DNA of 64,000 bases from Paramacrobiotus metropolitanus (lineage: Eukaryota > Tardigrada > Eutardigrada > Parachela > Macrobiotidae), in NCBI RefSeq assembly GCF_019649055.1, contig NW_026570285.1, forward strand, positions 744,001 through 808,000, given 5' to 3'. Within the stretch, counting starts at the first letter, position 1. Each line of letters begins with the position of its first letter. Made by a program: the position numbers and the translations under genes. Shown in pieces: positions 34,932 through 43,900 of the stretch. A model generated the notes under the pieces. It had not been told where the DNA came from and made no database searches. It saw nothing but the letters and a program-made list of their open reading frames with translations.

Positions 34932-37900
34932 TTACTCCAGGCCGATCTCGCAGAGCGGCAGCGCCACGCTGTCCTTGCAATCACCAAAGGTCACCAGGAA
35001 CGCACCGTACGCGTCGCCGTACTCCCGCGCCAACTGGCCGCACCGGGCCCCGTCCAACGCCCACTCCCCGGCCTCACGCACACCTGCAATGCGGGGAATG
35101 GAGAATCAATGTTAACGTCTGCAGATAATTTTTTTAAAAGCAAAGATAACAGCAGTATTCTTAATTGTTGGGGAAGAGCGTACTTTGTTGGAAGAGGGGA
35201 TCGGCGGTGGCGTCGAGGCTGCGGAGGGATGCCGGCAGGATGGGCTTCTTGGAGAAGCGGGGCGTGCGCAGCAGGCTCAGCCAGACCCGGTCCGTGGTGG
35301 AACTGGCGCTCAGCACTGCAAAATTCATAGCTAATTACATATAAAAATAATTGTAAATATAAGTACAGAGTACGATATAAATATAATTAGATAATTATAT
35401 ATCATGACAGATAAAAGAATATAAAGAAACTACATATATAAGTATAATTCATTACAAATTTTCTGTGGGCATGTGGAAATATGATCGTACAATTCTGCGA
35501 GTAGATTAAAATGTCGAGGGACAACGTTTAATTTTACAGTTAATGCTGCGCTGGTAATAATGTACAAGTGGGCCTGAAATGAAGTGGGCCGAGAATGCTA
35601 GAATGCAAGCATGCCGGGATACGAGGCTCCATACTGCGGGCCTGCTTGTATGCTGGGCTGCGGTATGCGGCGCTGTGGAAATGCCGAGCTGCGTATATGC
35701 TGGGCTGCATACTGCGGGCCTGCTTGTATGCTGGACTGCGGTGTGCGGCGCTGCGGGAATGCCGGGCTGCGTATATGCAGGGCTGCGGTCTGCGGCGTTG
35801 CAGAACTTGCGGTTGCGGGACTGCGGTTTGCGGGACTGCGGCGCTGCGGGACTGCGGCGCTGCGGGACGGTGGTACTGCGGCGATGCAAAATGTATTTAT
35901 ATGGTGTTGCTAGGTCTTGATATTGAAATTGATATGATGCCACTGGCTTTGAACTTTCGCGTATGCATTTTTTTCGTATGGTACTTTTTAAAGCAAAATG
36001 GCGTTAAAATTGAAAGAATTTTTGAATTTAATCGATGATTGCGATCAAAAAGCCTTCGAGTTTTGCATCGAGCACGGTCTTTTGAGATCGGAAATTGTAT
36101 GTCCTGCTCATAGTGAAGAAATACTACGCATTACACGTAGAAGTGATCGTTCACTCTTCCCATGGACATTTCGGTGTAGTCAGCCACCTTACAGCAAGTA
36201 TTCTGCGAAGACTGGCACTTTTTTTGAAGAATCACATCTTCCACTTCATAAAGCAGTTCAGTTGATGTACTTTTGGGCTCATGAAATTTTAACCAACGAA
36301 AATTGTGTTTCCATTTTAATTTTAGCGAACACACTGTCGTCCAGGTGTCATTCATGCTGCGAAATGTATGTGAAGCAAAAATAATTAAGGATTTGTCGGT
36401 TGCGAAAATTGGTGGCATTGGAATGACAGTCGAGATTGACGAATCGTTAATTTTTAAAAGAAAAATACAATCGTGGAAGACTCTTGTCAAACGAAAGAAA
36501 ACAGCAATGGGCGTTCGGGGTATTTGCAGAGAAACAAAAGATGCTTTTATTGTTTTGTCAATGACAGGGCTGCTGAAACATTACTGCCAATTCTACAAGC
36601 ACATGTTTTGGAAGGCACACTAATTATGAGTGATAAGTGGCGGGCATATTGCCGCATTGAAGAAATGGGGTATGATCACCTAACAGTGAATCATTCTGAG
36701 AATTTCGTGGACCCGACTACCGGCGCATGTACAAATCGCGTAGAGAACATGTGGCGATGGCTGAAAGATTCTTTGCCATCAAATGGAACTACGGATAAGA
36801 TGGCCGATTCGTATATTTGTGAATTTTTATGGAGAAAGAAGTATGACGCAAATCATGATGGTTTCGATAATATTATGAAGCATATTGTGGAATACTGTAA
36901 TCATGAACTGGACGTTTCGAATGATGAGTAAATAAATAAAAGAAAGATCGTAAATAAAAGAAATATCTTTGTACTAGCGAATCCGATGGAGTGAGGAATA
37001 AGGTTAATAATAAATATAATCAGTAAAGTAGGAATACGATTTTGTACGATAACGATGCTGGCCTAACTTTTTGTACGATAAATTTTATACGTACAGTTAT
37101 TTTCTTTTGTGTTTTTGCGCTATAGTACAGTACGATTACGAAGTATCTGTATTGTGCATACTGTACACACTGCACACAACACGCATGCGTTAATAGTGAA
37201 TACGTGAATATTTTATACGTACAGTTATTTTCTTATTTTCTTGTTTTCTTGTTTTCTAGTTTTCTTATTTTCTTATTTGCTTATTTGCTTATTTTCTTAT
37301 TTTCTTATGTGTCTGTACATACTGTACTGTCTGTTGCCTGCATACTGTACAGACAACACGCATGCGTGGATAGTGAATACGTGAAGCATTATGTACACAT
37401 AGCACGTACGTATGTCAATAAATATGCACAAGTAAATATGTACAAGTTGCATACTAGCAAAACTTTAATCGTTTAACTGAGTTTTGTACAATTGTTGTAC
37501 GACGTATATGTAGCTCAAAATTAGTTTCATAATCCGATGTAGCAAAATCGAGATTTTTTTCCAAAATCCGAGGATTGATAATCCGTAGCTTATTGCCTTC
37601 TTTGAAAATTGCGAATAGTCTGCGATTGTGTCCTGGAACATAACACCGCGAATTTTAGCACTTTGGTCTGCTATATCGAAGGAGAGGAACTCTCCAGCCT
37701 TTCCGTCTTTGAACCATTTCGTGGGTCCTTTTACATTTGAGATGACCCCATCGATCGTACAGCTAGCAATAAAAATATTTAGTCAGTTATCTCCAATCTA
37801 TATTGTGGATCGTGCTATGTTCTAAACAAAAAACAATAATTCTTAATTTTATTAATAATTTCAAAGTAATTTCTGCATTGATAATAATAGTGATACTAAT

Positions 37901-40900
37901 TAATGTTATGTTTTAACAGCAGTCGGTTAAGTGTATTGTCATGGTGCAGACCGACAGCATTACTTGGCTGATTCCAGATTCAGTTCGATAATCAACATTT
38001 CTTTCGACGTGCGAAAGTTTTCTCGTTTAATGCCAATCGGTTCCCATTCATCTACCATTTTTTTGAATTCTGTCTGCGGCGGTATCGAGTAGTTGGAAAC
38101 TTTGAATGAACAGAAATTTTCTAGAAAATTATAGCGGCCGTTATTATAGTTTCTGAACAGAACAGTTATTAAAGGATTGTAAATTTGTTATAGAAGTTTA
38201 TTGTTATCTTACTCCGGTGAAGTGTGAATCACGCTGACGTTTATCAGTTTTGCGACTTTGGGAAGAACTGCTGCTTCGATTAAAGTATTTAGACTTCTGT
38301 CGATCTGGACATCTGCAGAAAACATGTCTGTGTAAATATTATCAAAAATACGAAAATCAGTAAATAAATATTATCAATATTGCTTCCGCACTCGATGTTA
38401 AATTAAATGCGTCCTGTATTGTTAACAGCCATGTTCCGTTAATGTGCCGTTTATGGCGTACGATGACCAGATCGCTTTGTAATACGTCCCCGTTTATGAT
38501 TTGCTGCAAATACACATAATTTTAGTATGAAGGTGTTTTTCTTACGAGTATTCTAATGAATATATTTATTACGAGAATAAACCTGTATGACAGGCGTCTG
38601 GTTAGAAGGCAAAGCCGTGCACGATATGTCTTCTTCATCTGGTAGATTGATATCCTCGAGAGAAATATTCATTTTGGCAGCTTCATTCTATAAGTATATT
38701 TTTCCAACCAAAGATATGGTGCTTGAAACACTTCATAACACTTCACTTGAAACACACTTGAAACACTTCATGAAACACTTCCACTAGCATAAATTTCATG
38801 TAGATCATCAAGAATTCTATAATTTGTTGAGTGACCTTTAAGAACTAATTGTCAAGGTTACAAGGGAAGATATTTGAGTGCAGCGATAAGTACTTATATG
38901 AATACAGTAGTACTACAAGCATTACTAAATGTACAAAATGCACGTATTGCAATGTTTAAAGCTTACGTTAGGCAAAGCAGTTGATACTTGAAACGAAGAA
39001 TGTATCAATTCCATGACTTGACGTTCCAACATTGTGATTGTGTATGTTGCAAATTTTCCACAGGAAGCAGATTTGCAAACAGAGTCAGTACAACGAAATT
39101 GCAGGGATGTGCTTCCATCCACGTGCACAAAATAAACATTGTTGTGTTTATGCCTCTTTTTGGCAATAAGGCAATGCTGTTGTCCGCGAGTAATACAAAG
39201 CAACACATCATGTTTTTTTGAAAACTGCATCGAACCGAGCAGTAGATTACGATAGTTTTCTGACCATTTGATTAATATCTGAATAAAAGCCTTACAAATA
39301 TCAGATGAAAAATTCGCTTGTCCAAGCGCACTGACTGCATCAAAATGTAAGTCGTGTGTGTTTTGATTGCCCTGATATCTACTGCCACAAATCAAAGACT
39401 GCATAAAAATCAAATAATTACATTTGATTTGTCCACATTCTGTCGTAAGGTTATGGAGTACAAAATTATTGGTCGCGCCTTTCTTGTTGCACATGAACAT
39501 GCGGAAATTTTGATTTCGACTGTAAACAGATAAATCCACGCAGTCGATGTATGTGATATTTAAAAGATCAGCTTTAAGTTCGTTCGCTAAACTTTTGTGT
39601 TCTTGATTTCCAGCTGCTAAAATGGCAGGCCAAATTAAATGATAGCTTTCTTTGCGATCAGTAGTAGCGTCAAGCACAATAACTTTGTGCGACTTCTTTT
39701 CAATCCGATGTATTCGATGATTTGTTTCAGTAAAGTAAGCAGTAATCTGCATTTAATTGTCTGCGGGTAAACAAGCTCGATATCCATATAAAACTTGCAG
39801 TAATAGCCAGGTAAAAGAATTTCATAAAAGATCGTTCGGACGGATTTCGTGATAAAAGTAATGAATACATCTCAGCTTGCGTACAAACAAGAAACTTTCT
39901 GCATCCGCTGGTCAGAATTTGTTCGGCAAATACGTGTTCGCCATCTTTAAGATGATGAATCGCATGTTGCAACTTAGAGTACCACAACATGGTTATTTGT
40001 CTTTGCGGAAAGATAAGCAGACAAATGTAGTGTAGTACTCGAATTTATTAAGTATTTTATAACATCATTGAATTGTCACAGCGCAACAGCTTAATCAGCT
40101 TCTGCTGTATGTACAATATGCAGCTGATCTGTGTATCGTACGAAGAAAAACTACGTATTTGCAGTGGCTATGATAATGTAGTTACTGTACGTGTAGCGTA
40201 GTCTAGCGGTTACGTTAATGTAGGATAGAGATAATGTACGTACTTATTAAATGAGGCGGAAAATCTGCTCCTTGATATCAGCATATAATTGTGCTTGTGG
40301 AATTTCGGCATTCATAGTCTATAATTCCAAAGTATAGGTTTTAGTCCGATTTGTTATTGACGTGCAGTGCGCACCACCGCAGGTCTGCATAATTATGATA
40401 ATAATTATGATTTTCGTATTCTCTATGACGATATTAACTATGATTTCGTATTTGGACTATAGCATTTCGATTAATATTGTTATTGAATTACCATAATAAT
40501 ACTGGGAACCGGAAAGCACTTTCCACTGAGCCATGTATCGTAAAGTTCATTACTATAGCATAGCATTTCGATTAATATTGTTATTGAATTACCATAATAA
40601 TACTGGGAACCGGAAAGCACTTTCCACTGAGCCATGTATCGTAAAGTTCATTAAGCTTTGTAAGATACGCCTAAAATGGACATTCATATAATATGACCTT
40701 TTATAAACTTCCAATTAAATTGCTGTGCAGTTCGATGAAGCTACTAAAATTTGAGTGACCTTTGTGATGCAACTTTCTTCTTCTCGTCCGCGGCAAAGAA
40801 TTCGTTGTTGCAAAGTTTCAACCGAAGCTTTGAGATAAATAATCATTGTCACTGGCAGGTGTTTAGCCGAGTAATTTTGAAATAGTTCGTCAAGCTTTTC

Positions 40901-43900
40901 GTACTCCACATTCTCCAGCAGTTCGCTTAAAAACGTAAAGTAGGTGTTTAAAATAAGTATGCTTACTACAATACTTTCAAATGTGTTGTACCTCGAGCGC
41001 AGACTTTCAGTAAAAACGTAACGCGCACTGAAAATTGATCTTTCAAATACAGTAATTGTTTCGGTGGCAAGATTTTTTTGGCGGTCCATCATGCTTTGCA
41101 TAACCAGCTTTTGAAAGTCAAAGCCGTATTTGCGTGGATCTTTGTACATTAGATCCTGAAAATATATGTGAGCGAACTGAATTACATATTTATCTACTAA
41201 TTATTTGTCTGCAGGTTAACCAGCAAATTTCGGTTGTCTTTCGTTTTCCAAATTTCAACTGGTTCTTCAAAAGCCTTAAAAGTAATGAACAATATTAGAT
41301 TTACAGATAAAAAATTACAGACAAATTAAATTACTTGAATACGGCAGTCTGCTCCCAGATATTTTATGAGATCTGTTTTCCCGCATCCAATATTTCCCTC
41401 GATAATAATCTGCATGGATGAGTTATATGAAGAATGGTGAAGTGCTTCTTTATGTTGATAACTTTACTTTAGTTACTTTTAGGCTAGTAAAACATAATAC
41501 CTGTGAACTCTCCTATGTAGTACTCGTTTCTATGTATTGTAAATTTTTTTTTGTTAGATCGTTGTATCAAGGCAACTAGATTTCGTAAAGTATAAAAAAT
41601 AATATAATAGAGTCAAAACACAGTAAGGGCTGTTTACAAAACGCAAATACTCCGTAATAATCTGTAGTAAAGTAGTTCTCTGTAGTACAGTATTAACGAT
41701 AATTTGTAGTACGTGTAGTAAAGTATTTCTCTGTACCACCACTCTCCGCTACCACGACTACTGTCGTAGACACTACTGCCGTATCTCGTAACAGTCCATA
41801 AATTCAGGCCTGACCTTTCCAATACACATTTACACGCTTACCCTGTGTATAGTAAAGAAAGCAACTTCAAACAATATAAATACTGTATATAAATGGTAAG
41901 ATAATAACTGGAAACGCATGGTTTTGTTGCTATGCAGTCAGTTATGTAAAGAACACACTAATGCTATGTAGTACTGATAACACTTTGTGGTACATATCAT
42001 AAATTTGTGGTACTGATACAGTGTTGTCGAGTCAACTTGCCACCTTTTTTTTCAGTGAGTCGTATCCGATTAGCATACAGCTTACTGTAATACGTAGTAC
42101 TGGTGGTACATAATACTGATAGTACCGATGTACTTAGTACTACTAATAGTACTTGTTGTTGTTGTTGTTGTTAGGATTTTACAAAGTATTCTGTATTTAT
42201 TAATAGCCAAATTACTATATCCAAGGCGAAAGCCGCTGCGGCAGCTGCGACCTATTGTACCAATGCACACCAACGTGCATTTGTTAAAAGTAGGTTATAA
42301 TTAATACAGCACTGGAAAAGGTTAATTAGTTTTCTTAACTACACCAGCAACTACTCGTTAACTGAAAATGAACTCTTCATTGAAAGGAAAGTTGTCCGCC
42401 GTATCGAAACATGAGGCTAAGTTCGTGCAGGAAGTCTGCATTAAGAATTTTAGCCACCAGGTTGAAGACTACGTGTCTGGTGATTTATTGAACTGCATAA
42501 TCTACCATGCTCAGACCAACAGAACAAAAGAGATGGCTGTTTATGGTTCGTTGTTGGCTACAACAGCAACAATTTCCGCAGAGAAAGTTCTGTTGCAAAT
42601 CACAGAGAACTACAAGAAACAATGCCCAGCCATTAACTTGCTTATTGTTTGCAATCCGGGGAGGAAAAAGCACAGCTTTGCAGGACTACTGTACAGACTT
42701 TCTGGATGCAATTTCACAAAAAAAGAACAAGAAGTTCTATGATAATCCGCATACATTTGGAGGTAACAGATTTGTGTTTATAAATGGACATATACAATAA
42801 TTATCCATATACAATAATTATTATTCATCACAATATTTCTTTTAATTTTGTACACCATTAATTTTAATTTTGTACAGTTTAAACACGCCACTGTTTACAC
42901 ACACACTTCTACACTAACGAACGCACTTTCACAAACTATAACTTTGTTTTAGCTTATCGTACATTTCTTGCCGACACCAAAGGATTTGGTTCTGTCATAG
43001 CTGACGAAATAGCGGGAACACTCGGTACACTAACATTGGCAGAGGAAAACGCAGCAAGCCTGATGAACAAAGTTTGGGAGGACAAAGCTTAAACGTGTCG
43101 TATAAAACAGCAGGATCGTTGAAGCTGCCTCGCAGTTCGTCTGCGTTTTTCGGTAGTTTGCATCCGCAGCCATTCTGTAATATTCTTAAATCTTGGACAG
43201 CCGGAAACGGCTTGGAAGACCGGTTGCTGGTCACTGCAGTCGATAACATCGTTACTGATATTCCGGAAAGCAGAGAAGCAAAACAGCGTCTGCCAAAGCC
43301 GGTGGTTGACTTGAAAGAAATGTTTATTAAATTGTATGAATATTTGGACAAACATCCTGGCTTATTACTCACTTATTCGGAAGAAGCTTTCGAATTTATT
43401 GCGAAAATATCTTCGGATGTAAAACGGATGCGCATTCTACACAACCAGAAAATTGCCAACGGTGAGTCATCTATGGATAGATCGGATTTTGTTTCGAAGT
43501 TGGAGGACAACATTCAAAAAGTTTCAATGCTGTCCCACATATTGAGCTCGTCCTATCAGAGTATGCTTACTATCAAGGCAATCATTATTCCCGATAAAGT
43601 ACCATTGGAAACAGTGCAAAAGTCATACAATTTTGCTGATATCAGCGGAGGTGCCTTCAATGAATACGAAAACATCAGGCCGGCAACATGTGCTAAACCC
43701 ACAAATTTCTCTCTTGTTCTTACACCGGGCGAATTTACAACATGTCGTATACATAATGACACATACGGATCCAGAAAAGCATTTGTGAGGCTGACAGAAA
43801 CCGAGTTTTCTAATGCGGCGCTACAAATGCAAGAGGACGGTCTGGGCATTATAAAAAGTTTTGTCATGTCCAACGGCAAAGAAGGAAACGTTCTGTATAA

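Noticed and set aside
35579-35920. Overlapping Cys-rich open frames of 100-147 aa at the left end of the element
   Set aside because: All three frames are open because the GC-rich tandem repeats lack stop codons. Conserved repeats, not protein, explain them.
36301-36560. Programmed -1 ribosomal frameshifting in the transposase
   Set aside because: The sites are plain TTTT runs and do not fit the canonical X XXY YYZ slippery pattern. Too many genes show breaks for this to be the first explanation.
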